Below, one piece after another: positions 1-8,743 of a stretch of DNA of 64,000 nucleotides. Source of the stretch: Sphingomonas aerolata (GTDB lineage: Bacteria; Pseudomonadota; Alphaproteobacteria; Sphingomonadales; Sphingomonadaceae). The stretch lies in NCBI RefSeq assembly GCF_003046295.1, contig NZ_PZZN01000001.1, positions 576,714 to 640,713 of the forward strand, in the 5' to 3' direction. The notes below the pieces were generated by a model. The model ran no database searches, was not told the origin of the DNA, and worked only from the letters and a program-made list of their open reading frames with translations. Within the stretch, counting starts at the first letter, position 1. The number at the start of each line of letters is the position of its first letter. Position numbers and translations under genes: made by a program.

Positions 1-191
1 CTGCAGCCCCTGCCGATCCGGCAATGGCACCGCCGCCGCCCGCAGCGCCCCAGGCTCCGATGGCTGCACCCGGTGGTGCGAACATCGTCTTCGGTCAGCC
101 GACGGTGACGCCGCCGACCCCGGCGCCTGCCGAGTATCCAACCTGCTCGCGCACCGTCAAGGACGGCTGCAAGAACCGCGGCGGTAAGTAA
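1..191 (+). CDS. C-terminal tail of an unidentified Pro/Ala-rich protein (partial)
   Basis: The reading frame is open from base 3 and ends at TAA 189-191; its start lies outside the window. The visible 62 residues are rich in Pro and Ala, followed by a short tail with two cysteines (YPTCSRTVKDGCKN) and a basic end. A cell-envelope or periplasmic protein would fit such a tail, but no family can be named. A strong hairpin with a T-run (257-292) follows and probably ends its transcript. Confidence 0.5.
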   Translation, partial: AAPADPAMAPPPPAAPQAPMAAPGGANIVFGQPTVTPPTPAPAEYPTCSRTVKDGCKNRGGK

Positions 192-256
192 GCGATTACC
201 ATCGGTGCGGGCCGTGGCTAACGCCGCGGCTTGCGCCGACTGCTTTACGTTCTAGG

Positions 257-292
257 AAAGGCGCTCCACGATAAGAGAGGGGCGCCTTTTTC
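257..292 (+). terminator. Rho-independent terminator
   Basis: AAAGGCGC at 257-264 pairs with GCGCC at 282-286 and is followed by five T residues. It lies between the upstream partial gene and the SDR start codon at 294, so close that it may also form part of the SDR leader. Confidence 0.65.
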
Positions 293-293
293 C

Positions 294-1208
294 ATGTCCG
301 ACAGCTTTGGATCCTTCGGTTTTGCTGGCCGCGTTGCGATCGTCACCGGCGCAGGCGGCGGACTCGGCCGCGAATATGCGCTCGAGCTGGCCCGGCGCGG
401 TGCGAAGGTCGTCGTCAATGATCTGGGCGCCTCGCGCGACGGTACGGGACAGTCTGACGCAGCGCTGAAGGTCGTCGAGGAGATCGAGGCCACGGGCGGC
501 GAGGCGATCGCCAATGGCGGCAGCGTCACCGACTATGACCAGATGGTCGAGATGGTGGCGCGTGCGTCCGAAAAATGGGGCGGCGTCCATATCCTTATCA
601 ACAATGCCGGCGTGCTGCGCGACAAGAGCTTCGCCAAGATGGAGCCCGCCGACTTCAACTTCGTCGTCGACGTCCATCTGAACGGCTCGGCCAACGCGAC
701 CAAGGCGGTCTGGGACGGGATGCGCGCGCAGAATTACGGCCGCATCCTGATGACCGCGTCGTCGACCGGCCTGTACGGCAATTTCGGCCAGGCCAACTAC
801 GGCGCCGCCAAGCTCGGCCTTGCCGGCCTGACCAAGACGCTCGCGATCGAAGGGGCGAAGAACAACATCCGCGTCAACACGATCGCGCCGACCGCGGGCA
901 CGCGGATGACGCAGGACATCTTTCCCGAAGAGGCATTCAAGGCCTTCTCACCCGACAAGGTCGCGCCGGGCGCGGTCTTCCTGGTGTCTGAGGATGCCCC
1001 GACCAACATGATCCTCGGCGCCGGCGCTGGCGTGTTCCAGGCCGCCTATGTCACGCTGACGCCGGGCGCGTTGCTGTCGGGCGACGATCTGTCGGTCGAA
1101 GGGGTGGCCGCCAACTGGGCGGCGATTACCGACCGCAACGGCGAGATCGTACCGCAGTCGGGCGCCGACCAGGCGATGACCATATTGGCGAAGCTCCAGC
1201 GCGGCTGA
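294..1208 (+). CDS. SDR-family oxidoreductase (3-hydroxyacyl-CoA dehydrogenase-like)
   Basis: A 304-aa short-chain dehydrogenase/reductase. The Rossmann loop GAGGGLGREYAL starts near residue 19, NNAG is present, and the catalytic Ser and YxxxK occur in TASSTGLYGNFGQANYGAAK. The GREYALELARRGAKVVVNDLG style and the roughly 300-aa length resemble the dehydrogenase domain of peroxisomal multifunctional enzyme type 2, so a (3R)-hydroxyacyl-CoA dehydrogenase role in fatty-acid or steroid side-chain degradation is likely but substrate-unproven. ATG 294 was chosen over an in-frame upstream start because it follows the terminator hairpin and begins at the conserved N-terminus. Confidence 0.85.
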   Translation: MSDSFGSFGFAGRVAIVTGAGGGLGREYALELARRGAKVVVNDLGASRDGTGQSDAALKVVEEIEATGGEAIANGGSVTDYDQMVEMVARASEKWGGVHILINNAGVLRDKSFAKMEPADFNFVVDVHLNGSANATKAVWDGMRAQNYGRILMTASSTGLYGNFGQANYGAAKLGLAGLTKTLAIEGAKNNIRVNTIAPTAGTRMTQDIFPEEAFKAFSPDKVAPGAVFLVSEDAPTNMILGAGAGVFQAAYVTLTPGALLSGDDLSVEGVAANWAAITDRNGEIVPQSGADQAMTILAKLQRG

Positions 1209-1225
1209 CCGCCGCGCCGGCGGGC

Positions 1226-1570
1226 TCAGCTTTCGACGAGCTTCATCAGCCGTCGTTCGACCGGGGCCAGGATCGGGCCGAGGCCATGGCCGCGCTTGAT
1301 CACCGCCCCACCTTCGCCGACCAGGGCCCACATGCCCTGACGGTTGCGAAGCGCGGGGCGTTTTTCGATCCGGAATTCGGGGCGCTCGGCCGCGCGGCGG
1401 AAACAGGCGAACACCGCCGCCTCGCGGCCGAGATCGATCGCATAGTCCCGCCAATGTCCCGCCGCGACCATGCGTCCGTAGAGGTCGAGGATCCGCATCA
1501 GTTCGAGCCGATCGAAGCCGATCTGGGTGGGGGCGGTATTGCGGGTCGGAAAGGGCGTGACGTTGTTCAT
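1226..1570 (-). CDS. DUF2794 family protein
   Basis: A 114-aa protein matching the alphaproteobacterial DUF2794 family in length and in its core (FDRLELMRILDLYGRMVAAGHWRDYAID begins near residue 19, then FRIEKRP and the GMWALVGEGGAVIKRG end). It is cytosolic with no signal peptide. The function is unknown. It lies 9 bp downstream of cysE on the same strand and is probably cotranscribed with it. Confidence 0.8.
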   Translation of the reverse strand: MNNVTPFPTRNTAPTQIGFDRLELMRILDLYGRMVAAGHWRDYAIDLGREAAVFACFRRAAERPEFRIEKRPALRNRQGMWALVGEGGAVIKRGHGLGPILAPVERRLMKLVES

Positions 1571-1579
1571 CAGGACGGA

Positions 1580-2311
1580 TCAGGCCCGATCGCGCAGATC
1601 CTGTTCGACCGGGCCGCGGCGGAGCCCGTCGCGATCGGTCGACAGGTCCTGATCGGCGAGCAGCGAATCCAGACGCTTGCGCATCATCTCCAGCTCACAG
1701 CGCATGATCTCCATCTTCTGCGTGGCCGGGTCAAAGGCCTCGGTGCACGGCGTGCCATAGGGCACGAAGCGCGGGGCCTCGGGTGCGGCGCCGCCCTCTA
1801 CCGTCGTCGCGCGCGCCGGGATGCCGACGACGGTCGTGCCCTCGGGGACGTCGCGCGTCACGACCGCATTCGCGCCGACTCGCGAGCGGCGGCCGATCGT
1901 GATCGGCCCGAGCACCTGCGCGCCAGATCCGATGATCGCGCCGTCCGAAATGGTCGGGTGGCGCTTGCCGGCAACGCCATTGTCAGGGCTCGTCCCGCCC
2001 AGCGTCACGCATTGATAGATCGTCACGTCGTCGCCGATCAGCGAGGTCTCGCCGATAACGACGAAGCCGTGGTCGATGAAGAAGTTGCGGCCGATCGTCG
2101 CGCCGGGATGGATGTCGATCGCGGTCAGGAACCGCGACAGATGATTGACGCACCGCGCGAGGAAGAAATTCTGACCGCTATACAGCCGGTGTGCGATGCG
2201 GTGCATCCCCAGCGCCCAGACGCCGGGGTAGAGCATGATCTCCGCGCGAGAATGCGGCGCCGGGTCACGCGCCCGGATCGAGTCGAGATAAGCCCCTAAC
2301 CGGCTGAACAT
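1580..2311 (-). CDS. cysE: Serine O-acetyltransferase
   Basis: Transfers acetyl from acetyl-CoA to L-serine, the committed step of cysteine synthesis. The 243-aa form has a short N-terminal helical region followed by left-handed beta-helix hexapeptide repeats: IDIHPGATIGRNFFIDHG, then ETSLIGDDVTIYQCVTLGGT and the late VRANAVV-like turn (VGANAVVTRDVPEG). The His-Gly after FFID and the GGT loop fit the active site. ATG at 2311 (MFSRLGAY) is preferred over ATG 2338 because AAGGGG sits 7-8 nt upstream. The length is that of the short EpsC/NifP-type enzymes. Confidence 0.88.
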   Translation of the reverse strand: MFSRLGAYLDSIRARDPAPHSRAEIMLYPGVWALGMHRIAHRLYSGQNFFLARCVNHLSRFLTAIDIHPGATIGRNFFIDHGFVVIGETSLIGDDVTIYQCVTLGGTSPDNGVAGKRHPTISDGAIIGSGAQVLGPITIGRRSRVGANAVVTRDVPEGTTVVGIPARATTVEGGAAPEAPRFVPYGTPCTEAFDPATQKMEIMRCELEMMRKRLDSLLADQDLSTDRDGLRRGPVEQDLRDRA

Positions 2312-2462
2312 GCGCATTCCCCTTGGCGGTCCGCTCATTTAGGCGTTCACAGGGGCGATTTCCAGCGGGCGGGGGCAACGCCGCGGCGGACGCCCTGCGC
2401 TGACGGCCTCATTATCGACCCGGCATGGACAAAAGGGGGTGCACGATCGATATGGGCGATCA

Positions 2463-3380
2463 ATGGCTGCAACCTATCTCCCCACGCTCAAGCAACTGCA
2501 ATATCTCGTCGCGCTGAAGGACCATGGCCATTTCGGTCGTGCTGCCGAGGCGTGTTTCGTGACCCAGTCGACGCTGTCGGCAGGCCTGCGCGAACTCGAG
2601 ACGCTGATCGGGGTGGTACTCGTCGAGCGCACCCGCCGCGTCGTCCGCTTCACCCCGCTGGGGGATCGGATCGCGGACAAGGCGCGCCGCGTGCTGCGCG
2701 AGGCGGAGGAACTTGGCGACATGGCGCGCGCCGCCGGCCGGCCGCTGTCGGGCGACATGCGGATGAGCGTGATCCCGACGATCGCGCCGTTCATGCTCCC
2801 GCGCATACTCCCCCGGCTGCGACGCGACTATCCCGACCTCAAGCTGTTCCTGCGCGAGGAACCGAGCGGCGCGGCGTGCGAGGGGCTGCACAACGGCCGC
2901 ACCGACTGTGTGCTGCTCGCCCTGCCCTATGCCTGCGGCGAAGTCGCGTTCGAGCCCCTGTTCGACGACCGGCTGTTCGTCGCCTTCCCGACCGAGGACG
3001 TGCCCGCGGACCGGACCTCGATCCCCGCCTCCGCCATTCCCGCCTCGGCGATCGACGAGACTCGGCTGTTGCTGCTCGAGGACGGGCATTGCCTGAAGGA
3101 TCATGCGCTCGCCGCGTGCAACCGGCCGGAGATCCGTGCCGAGGCGACGATGATGGGCACGTCGCTGCACACGATCGTGCAGATGGTCGACAACGGCCTG
3201 GGCATCACGATGCTGCCTGAGATGGCGCTGAACGCCGGGATCCTCGAAAATACCGGGATCACCGCGCTGCCGCTCGACGCCGAGAACGCGTTTCGCCGGA
3301 TCGCGCTGGTGTGGCGGAAGGCCTCGCCGCGCGAGAAGGATTTCCAGTTGCTCGCCAAGGCGCTTGCCGAGGCCCGCTGA
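2463..3380 (+). CDS. oxyR: Hydrogen-peroxide-sensing LysR-type regulator OxyR
   Basis: A 305-aa LysR-family regulator. The N-terminal winged helix-turn-helix covers residues 7-65 (LKQLQYLVALKDHGHFGRAAEAC). The effector domain holds two cysteines, C210 and C219, in GHCLKDHALAAC; the nine-residue spacing matches the disulfide switch of E. coli OxyR (C199/C208). This pins the identity as a peroxide sensor rather than a generic LysR protein. ATG 2463 gives the family N-terminus. It is divergent from cysE with a 151-bp shared promoter region. A secreted catalase at 33.7 kb is a possible, unproven target. Confidence 0.9.
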   Translation: MAATYLPTLKQLQYLVALKDHGHFGRAAEACFVTQSTLSAGLRELETLIGVVLVERTRRVVRFTPLGDRIADKARRVLREAEELGDMARAAGRPLSGDMRMSVIPTIAPFMLPRILPRLRRDYPDLKLFLREEPSGAACEGLHNGRTDCVLLALPYACGEVAFEPLFDDRLFVAFPTEDVPADRTSIPASAIPASAIDETRLLLLEDGHCLKDHALAACNRPEIRAEATMMGTSLHTIVQMVDNGLGITMLPEMALNAGILENTGITALPLDAENAFRRIALVWRKASPREKDFQLLAKALAEAR

Positions 3381-3466
3381 CCGGCCGCGCTGGCTCGCAC
3401 TGCAACAATTTCCGGGCTCAACCGTAGTTGCGGTTCGCAAGCGCCCGTTTGAGGAGATAGATTTCG

Positions 3467-4114
3467 ATGTCGAACATGCGCCCCCTGTATATTGGCCTGG
3501 GCACCACCGGTCTCGTCGCGCTCGCGCTCGCCGCGTGCAGCAGCGGCAACAGCGACCTCGGCACGCCGACCGCGCCGCCTCCCGCCAACCCCGCACTGTC
3601 GACGCCCAACGGGCCGATCGCCGTCGCCAACCCGACCGTCGGCGGCGTGCCGATGATCGCGACGCGGACGATCGTCGACAATGCCTCCGCTGCGCCCAAT
3701 CTCGCAACGCTGGTCACCGCGCTAAAGGCTGCGGACCTGACCGCGACGCTGTCCGGGACCGGGCCGTTCACCGTTTTCGCACCGACCGACGCCGCGTTCG
3801 GCCGGCTCGTGCCCGGCATGGTCCAGACGTTGCTCAAGCCGGAGAACAAGGCGTCGCTGGCGAAAGTGCTGACCTATCACGTCGTGCCCGGCGACATCAC
3901 CGCTGCTGATCTGAAGGCGCGTGTCGCGGCGGGTGGCGGCACCGCCGCACTGACGACGGTCGAAGGTGATGCAATTACGGTGACCCTCGTTGGAGATATC
4001 ATCGCCCTCACCGACGTCAACGGTAACAAAAGTTATATCGAGACCGCCGATGTGCGTCAGTCGAACGGCATTGTTCATGTCGTCAACGGGGTAATCGTAC
4101 CCCGCTTGTCTTGA
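3467..4114 (+). CDS. Fasciclin (FAS1) domain lipoprotein
   Basis: A 215-aa protein with a lipoprotein signal peptide (hydrophobic residues 8-23, lipobox LAAC with C24) and one FAS1 domain from about residue 70 to the end. The FAS1 signatures GPFTVFAPTDAAF and the late SNGIVHVVNGVIVP are present. FAS1 domains mediate adhesion or matrix interactions; in sphingomonads they are common envelope proteins. GAGGAG lies 11 nt upstream of the ATG. It is followed after 146 bp by a second FAS1 gene, probably a tandem duplicate. Confidence 0.85.
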   Translation: MSNMRPLYIGLGTTGLVALALAACSSGNSDLGTPTAPPPANPALSTPNGPIAVANPTVGGVPMIATRTIVDNASAAPNLATLVTALKAADLTATLSGTGPFTVFAPTDAAFGRLVPGMVQTLLKPENKASLAKVLTYHVVPGDITAADLKARVAAGGGTAALTTVEGDAITVTLVGDIIALTDVNGNKSYIETADVRQSNGIVHVVNGVIVPRLS

Positions 4115-4260
4115 GCGAGGTGTGGCAGCGTGCCAACACTTCGTCGCGTCAACGGCGCACTTGGTCCTGTTGGCGGGTCCGTAACTTGGCAAACCGCCGC
4201 GTGACTCCATACGTTCTATCGCAGAATTTATTTCACGATTGTTTCAGCCAGGAGAAATCC

Positions 4261-4929
4261 ATGATCACCAAGACCCCTCTCGTCCTTGCCGCAACGCTTT
4301 TCGCGGCTGCACCGGCGATCGCGCAGACCGCGCCGAGCGGCACGACGCCCGCACAGACCGTGCCAACTGGCACGGCGCCCGCACAGGCCCCAATGCAGGC
4401 CCCTGCACAGGCCGGTACCGCCGCACCGATGGCCGGCGCTCCAGCAGCACCCGCCGCGGCACAGCCTGCAGCGACCGCGACGATCGCGGCAGCGCTGCCG
4501 ACGCTTCCAAACCGCGCGACGCTCGCCAAGCTGGTGACTGCAGCCGGCCTCGGCACGACGCTTGCGGGCCCCGGCCCCTTCACCGTTTTCGCACCGAGCG
4601 ATGAGGCGTTCACCCGGCTTCCCGCCGGCGCGCTCGATACGCTGATGAAGCCGGAGGCGAAGCCCACGCTGGCGACGATCCTGAAGTATCACGTCGTCGC
4701 AGGCGCCGTGACGTCGGATCAGCTGAAGGCGCAGATCACGTCGGGTGGCGGCAAGGCCGTCCTCACGACGCTGGCCGGCCAGCCGCTGACGGCATCGGTG
4801 GGTCCGAACGGCAATATCGAACTGACGGACGTTGCCGGCAGCAAGGCCTATGTCGACACGGCAGATGTCAAGGCGACCAACGGTGTCGTCCATCTCACCA
4901 ACGGCATGAGCGTTCCCAAGATCGGCTAA
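4261..4929 (+). CDS. Fasciclin (FAS1) domain secreted protein
   Basis: A 222-aa protein with a Sec signal peptide ending near APAIAQ, an Ala/Pro/Gln/Thr-rich low-complexity linker (about residues 25-75) and a C-terminal FAS1 domain (GPFTVFAPSDEAF; NGVVHLTNGMSVP). It is the paralogue of the preceding lipoprotein but lacks a lipobox, so it is expected to be periplasmic or secreted. AGGAG lies 6 nt before ATG 4261, which is why that start is chosen over the longer open frame. Confidence 0.85.
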   Translation: MITKTPLVLAATLFAAAPAIAQTAPSGTTPAQTVPTGTAPAQAPMQAPAQAGTAAPMAGAPAAPAAAQPAATATIAAALPTLPNRATLAKLVTAAGLGTTLAGPGPFTVFAPSDEAFTRLPAGALDTLMKPEAKPTLATILKYHVVAGAVTSDQLKAQITSGGGKAVLTTLAGQPLTASVGPNGNIELTDVAGSKAYVDTADVKATNGVVHLTNGMSVPKIG

Positions 4930-4935
4930 CGCCGT

Positions 4936-5385
4936 CTAGGAGGTCCAGCGCGCGGCGGCGTCCTTGTCGGCGTCGCGCGCTTCGACCCAGCTGGCCTGTG
5001 TGCCGCGGGTCTCGCGTTTCCAGAACGGCGCATCGGTCTTCAACCGATCGATCAGATAGGCACAGGCCTCGAGCGACGCCGCACGGTGTGCGGACGCCGC
5101 CGCCACGAAGACGATCCGTTCACCCGGATGCATCGGACCGACCCGGTGGACGATCGTCACCGCACTCAGCCCCCAGCGCTCGACGGCACCTGTCGCCACC
5201 TTGGTGAGCGCAGCCTCGGTCGCACCGGGATAATGTTCCAGTTCGAGCGTCTCGACGCCGTCATCTGCGCGCACGAGACCAGTGAAGGTCGCCACCGCGC
5301 CCGCGCCGCGTTCGCCGGCAGTTTCGGCCTGCGTGATCTCTGCAAGCAGGTCGATCGGGGCCGTCTGGACGATGATCCGGATCAT
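4936..5385 (-). CDS. moaE: Molybdopterin synthase catalytic subunit MoaE
   Basis: A 149-aa large subunit of molybdopterin synthase, which converts cyclic pyranopterin monophosphate to molybdopterin with sulfur from MoaD. Family signatures: ATFTGLVR near residue 33, IVHRVGPMHPGE near 78, and the active-site lysine segment RLKTDAPFWKRE near 114-125. The start ATG overlaps the moaD stop by four bases (ATGA), so the two are translationally coupled, as expected for obligate partners. Confidence 0.93.
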   Translation of the reverse strand: MIRIIVQTAPIDLLAEITQAETAGERGAGAVATFTGLVRADDGVETLELEHYPGATEAALTKVATGAVERWGLSAVTIVHRVGPMHPGERIVFVAAASAHRAASLEACAYLIDRLKTDAPFWKRETRGTQASWVEARDADKDAAARWTS

Positions 5386-5639
5386 CCGCCCGTCACCGGA
5401 GGGAAGAGTGCGATCTCGCGCGCGCCGGCGATCGGGGTATCGATCGGCACGAACGCCTGATCCAGGGCGGCGCGCAGCCGGGCGGGATCGGCAAAGGCGG
5501 CGGCATGGCCCGGGCTGGACAGCGCCAGCCAGTCCACCAGTTCGGCGATCGTGGTCACCGATGCGGGCGGATCGACACGTTCCTCGCCCGTCCCGATCCG
5601 TTCGCGGACCCACGCAAAATACACCATCGTCACCGTCAT
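5382..5639 (-). CDS. moaD: Molybdopterin synthase sulfur-carrier subunit MoaD
   Basis: An 85-aa ubiquitin-like sulfur carrier. It begins with the beta-strand MTVTMVYFAWVRERIG and ends in the Gly-Gly tail (PPVTGG) that is adenylated and thiocarboxylated. It is transcribed with moaE (4-bp overlap) and lies 4 bp downstream of pgsA, so pgsA-moaD-moaE form one transcription unit. Confidence 0.92.
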   Translation of the reverse strand: MTVTMVYFAWVRERIGTGEERVDPPASVTTIAELVDWLALSSPGHAAAFADPARLRAALDQAFVPIDTPIAGAREIALFPPVTGG

Positions 5640-5643
5640 GCGC

Positions 5644-6195
5644 TCAATCCATATGCTTCAGGCCGACGCGCAGGTAATCCCAGCCCGTCACCAGCGTCAG
5701 GACCGCAGCCCCCCAGAGCGCGGCGAGCCCGACGCCATGTACCCACGGCATGTCGGGCAGCGCGCCCGCGAGGATCAGTCCGCCCAGCGCGACCAGCTGC
5801 AGCGTCGTCTTCCATTTCGCAAGCTGCGAGACGGGCACGGACACCTGCACCTGCGCCAGGAATTCGCGCAGGCCCGACACCGCAATCTCGCGGAGCAGGA
5901 TGACGAGCGCGGCGATCACATGGACGCCCGCAATATCGCGCGTGCCGACCAGGATCAGGATGACCGCCGCGACCATGATCTTGTCCGCAATCGGATCGAG
6001 GAAGATCCCGAGGCGTGAGACCGCACCGTTCGACCGCGCGAGATAGCCGTCGAAATAATCGGTGATGCCCATCAGGCAGTAGAGCGCGAAGGCGATGCCG
6101 TAGCCGGCCGCCCAGCCGGGCCACCACAGAAAGCCGACGAGAAGGGGTACCGCGACAATGCGCGACAGCGTCAGAAGGTTGGGCAGGGTCCACAC
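5644..6195 (-). CDS. pgsA: CDP-diacylglycerol-glycerol-3-phosphate 3-phosphatidyltransferase
   Basis: A 183-aa integral membrane enzyme making phosphatidylglycerophosphate, the first step of PG and cardiolipin synthesis. The CDP-alcohol phosphotransferase motif is seen as DYFDGYLARSNG followed by GIFLDPIADK. It starts with the usual MWTLPNLLTLSR amphipathic segment and has about four to six hydrophobic helices. It heads the pgsA-moaD-moaE unit. Confidence 0.9.
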   Translation of the reverse strand: MWTLPNLLTLSRIVAVPLLVGFLWWPGWAAGYGIAFALYCLMGITDYFDGYLARSNGAVSRLGIFLDPIADKIMVAAVILILVGTRDIAGVHVIAALVILLREIAVSGLREFLAQVQVSVPVSQLAKWKTTLQLVALGGLILAGALPDMPWVHGVGLAALWGAAVLTLVTGWDYLRVGLKHMD

Positions 6196-6418
6196 CCCGC
6201 CTTCCCTACTCCGGTCATGCCCTTGGCGAAACCGGGTTTTACCAATCGGTGCCGACTAATGTGCGGCAAGCGCGGACGCCGGACCGTGGCGCGGGGGCTC
6301 GTCCGGATCCCGTACGCGGACACCCGGCCGACGCGGACGGCGCTAAACCATTGGCCTACCGCCCCCGCTGGGCTAAGGCCGCGGCAGTCTTATTGCCACG
6401 ATCAGGGCCTTTTCTCGC

Positions 6419-7750
6419 ATGCGCAACGCACTCGGGTTGCTGAAGCAACGACGCTTCCTGCCCCTGTTCACGACACAGTTTCTGGGCGCCTTCAACGACA
6501 ATCTGTTCAAGACGTCGATGGTGTTGTTCGCGACCTATGCGATCTTCAACGATCCGCGGATGGAGGCGAATTTCAACGCACTCGCCACCGGAATTGCGAT
6601 CATCCCCTTCTTCCTGCTCTCGGCACTCGCCGGGCAGCTCGCGGACAGCCATGACAAGGCGCGGATCATCCGGCTCGTGAAGAGCGCGGAGATCGGCATC
6701 ATGGCGCTCGGCGCGGCGGGGCTGATGGTGGCGCGCAGCGGCCATTCGACGATCGGCCTCGGGCTGATGCTCGGGGCGGTGCTGTGCCTGGGCGTGCATT
6801 CGACGTTCTTCGGGCCGATCAAATACGCGATCCTGCCGCAGCATCTGCCGCCCTGCGACGTGCTCGGCGGCACCGGGCTGGTCGAGGCCGGTACCTATCT
6901 GGCGATCCTGATGGGGACGATCACTGCCGGGTTCATGACCGATCATATCGAGCGCGCCGCGATCGCGGTTCTGGCGATCGCGGTGATCGGCTGGTTCGCG
7001 GGTCGCCAGGTGCCGCCGGCACCGCGCGAGGGCCCGCCGCTGGTGCTCAACTACAACCCGTTCACCGCGTCGTGGCGGCTGATCAGCGCGACGATGCACA
7101 TCCCGCGGCTGTTCCTGGCGATCTGCGCGATCAGCTTCTTCTGGACGATCGGCGCGGTGCTGATCGTGATCTTCCCGCCGCTGGTCAAGAACGTGCTGAC
7201 CGCGGACGAGCGGGTCGCCAGCTTCGTGATCGCGGTGTTTTCGATCGGCGTCGCGATCGGCTCGGTGGTGATCAACACGATGCTCAAGGGCCGGATCTCG
7301 GCGCGCTATGCACCCGCCTCGGTGATCGCGATGGGCGTATTCGTCCTTATCTTCTCGGTCCTAGTACGGACCTGGACACCGGCGGCGCCGGGCCATTTCT
7401 ACGACTGGGCCGGATTCCTCGCACAGCCGCGCGCCTGGCCGGTGCTCGGCACGCTGATGATGATCGCGATCACCGGCGGGATGTTCGTCGTCCCGCTCTA
7501 CGCCTTCCTGACGACGACGGTCGAAAAGGATCAGACCGCGCGGACGGTGGCCGCGAACAACGTCGTCAATTCGGGCGCGATGACGATCGGGTCGATCGCG
7601 GTCATCGGCATCACGATGGCGGGCGTGACGCCCGAAGACCTGCTGTTCCTGGTCGCCGGCATGTGCCTGGTATCCGCCTGGATCGCGCAGAAGCTGCACC
7701 GCGCCTGTGACGACGATGCCGAAACCTGCCTGCCCGTGATCAGAAAATGA
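6419..7750 (+). CDS. MFS transporter, LplT-like (lysophospholipid flippase type)
   Basis: A 443-aa, roughly 12-helix MFS protein. The N-terminus FLPLFTTQFLGAFNDNLFK and the later STFFGPIKYAILPQHL are typical of the LplT carriers that move lyso-phospholipids across the inner membrane for re-acylation. In many alphaproteobacteria this module is fused to acyltransferase and acyl-ACP synthetase domains; here it stands alone and no such enzyme lies beside it. The 223-bp gap upstream shows no recognisable feature. Confidence 0.8.
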   Translation: MRNALGLLKQRRFLPLFTTQFLGAFNDNLFKTSMVLFATYAIFNDPRMEANFNALATGIAIIPFFLLSALAGQLADSHDKARIIRLVKSAEIGIMALGAAGLMVARSGHSTIGLGLMLGAVLCLGVHSTFFGPIKYAILPQHLPPCDVLGGTGLVEAGTYLAILMGTITAGFMTDHIERAAIAVLAIAVIGWFAGRQVPPAPREGPPLVLNYNPFTASWRLISATMHIPRLFLAICAISFFWTIGAVLIVIFPPLVKNVLTADERVASFVIAVFSIGVAIGSVVINTMLKGRISARYAPASVIAMGVFVLIFSVLVRTWTPAAPGHFYDWAGFLAQPRAWPVLGTLMMIAITGGMFVVPLYAFLTTTVEKDQTARTVAANNVVNSGAMTIGSIAVIGITMAGVTPEDLLFLVAGMCLVSAWIAQKLHRACDDDAETCLPVIRK

Positions 7751-7907
7751 AGCTGTAGAAACAGGTGAAGAAGGCCGCGAAGCTCAGCACGAACAGCTTG
7801 ACGTCCTGATCGTCGCGCCCGCCCGGCGTTGCGATCACGGGCGGGGGCAGCGTCCGTCGAAACGGGTGGCGCGCGGCTTCGTTGGTCAGGACTAGGCGTC
7901 GGGTCAT
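7740..7907 (-). CDS. Small conserved-looking protein with one C-terminal membrane segment (55 aa)
   Basis: A 55-aa open frame from ATG 7907 to TGA at 7740. A basic, Pro-rich N-half (MTRRLVLTNEAARHPF) is followed by DDQDVKLFVLSF and a very hydrophobic, aromatic tail (AAFFTCFYSFIF) that runs to the stop, as in a single-span membrane peptide. It overlaps the 3' end of the convergent MFS gene by 11 bp. The composition looks selected rather than random. The function is unknown. Confidence 0.55.
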   Translation of the reverse strand: MTRRLVLTNEAARHPFRRTLPPPVIATPGGRDDQDVKLFVLSFAAFFTCFYSFIF

Positions 7908-8003
7908 GGCGACCGGTTAACGCGGTGTTTACCTTTTCGACCAGCGACAAAATCGTCCCGTTTTAACCCGTCCGCGAATGGGACAGAATTCAGGAGTTTC
8001 GAC

Positions 8004-8675
8004 ATGCTGCGATACGCCGTCCTCGCCACCCTGCTAAGCAGCGCACCGCTTGCCGCACAGAGCGTGCCACCGGTGCCAGCGCCCGCCCCAACGCCCGCAG
8101 ATGCGTTGCCACCAGTGCCCGCTGCGACGCCGCGCCCCGCGAACATCGGCGTGACCCTGACCACCAGCCTCGGCCCGATCGTGCTCGAACTCGAGAAAGA
8201 GCGCGCACCGATCACCACCGCGAATTTCCTGCGCTATGTCGATGCGCGAAAGCTCGACGGCACGACCTTCTATCGCGCGCTGCGGCTGGGGCCGGATACG
8301 GGACTGATCCAGGGCGGGATCGAGGGCGATCCCAAGCGCGCCTTCCCGCCGATCGCGCACGAGCCGACCAGCAAGACCGGCGTGCTGCACACCGACGGCA
8401 CGATTTCGCTCGCACGGCTGGCGCCGGGGACCGGGCGCGCCGACGTCTTCATCACCGTCGGCGCGATCCCCTTCCTCGACGCGCATCCCGAGAAGCCGGG
8501 CGACAATACGGGCTTTGCCGCGTTCGGGCACATCGTCCAGGGCATGGACATCGTCCGCGGCATCCTTGCCGCGCCCACCTCGCCGACCAAGGGCGAAGGC
8601 GTGATGAAGGGCCAGATGATCGCCGCGCCGATCCGCATCCTGACCGCCCGGCGGACCCCGCCCGCGCCACGGTGA
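8004..8675 (+). CDS. Secreted cyclophilin-type peptidylprolyl isomerase
   Basis: A 223-aa protein with a Sec signal peptide (cleavage near PLAAQ), a Pro/Ala-rich linker, and a cyclophilin domain from about residue 50. It catalyses cis-trans isomerisation of Xaa-Pro bonds in the periplasm. Visible landmarks are TTSLGPIVLELEKERAPITT, the FYRALR segment and the ARL/FITVG region. AGGAG lies about 9 nt upstream of ATG. It reads alone between a convergent small gene and a PAS-MCP gene. Confidence 0.85.
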   Translation: MLRYAVLATLLSSAPLAAQSVPPVPAPAPTPADALPPVPAATPRPANIGVTLTTSLGPIVLELEKERAPITTANFLRYVDARKLDGTTFYRALRLGPDTGLIQGGIEGDPKRAFPPIAHEPTSKTGVLHTDGTISLARLAPGTGRADVFITVGAIPFLDAHPEKPGDNTGFAAFGHIVQGMDIVRGILAAPTSPTKGEGVMKGQMIAAPIRILTARRTPPAPR

Positions 8676-8743
8676 CGCCCGCCGCAAAGGGCAACTGATC
8701 GGGGTTAAGTAACGGATCTAGAACCATTTTGGGCTAGTCCGCG

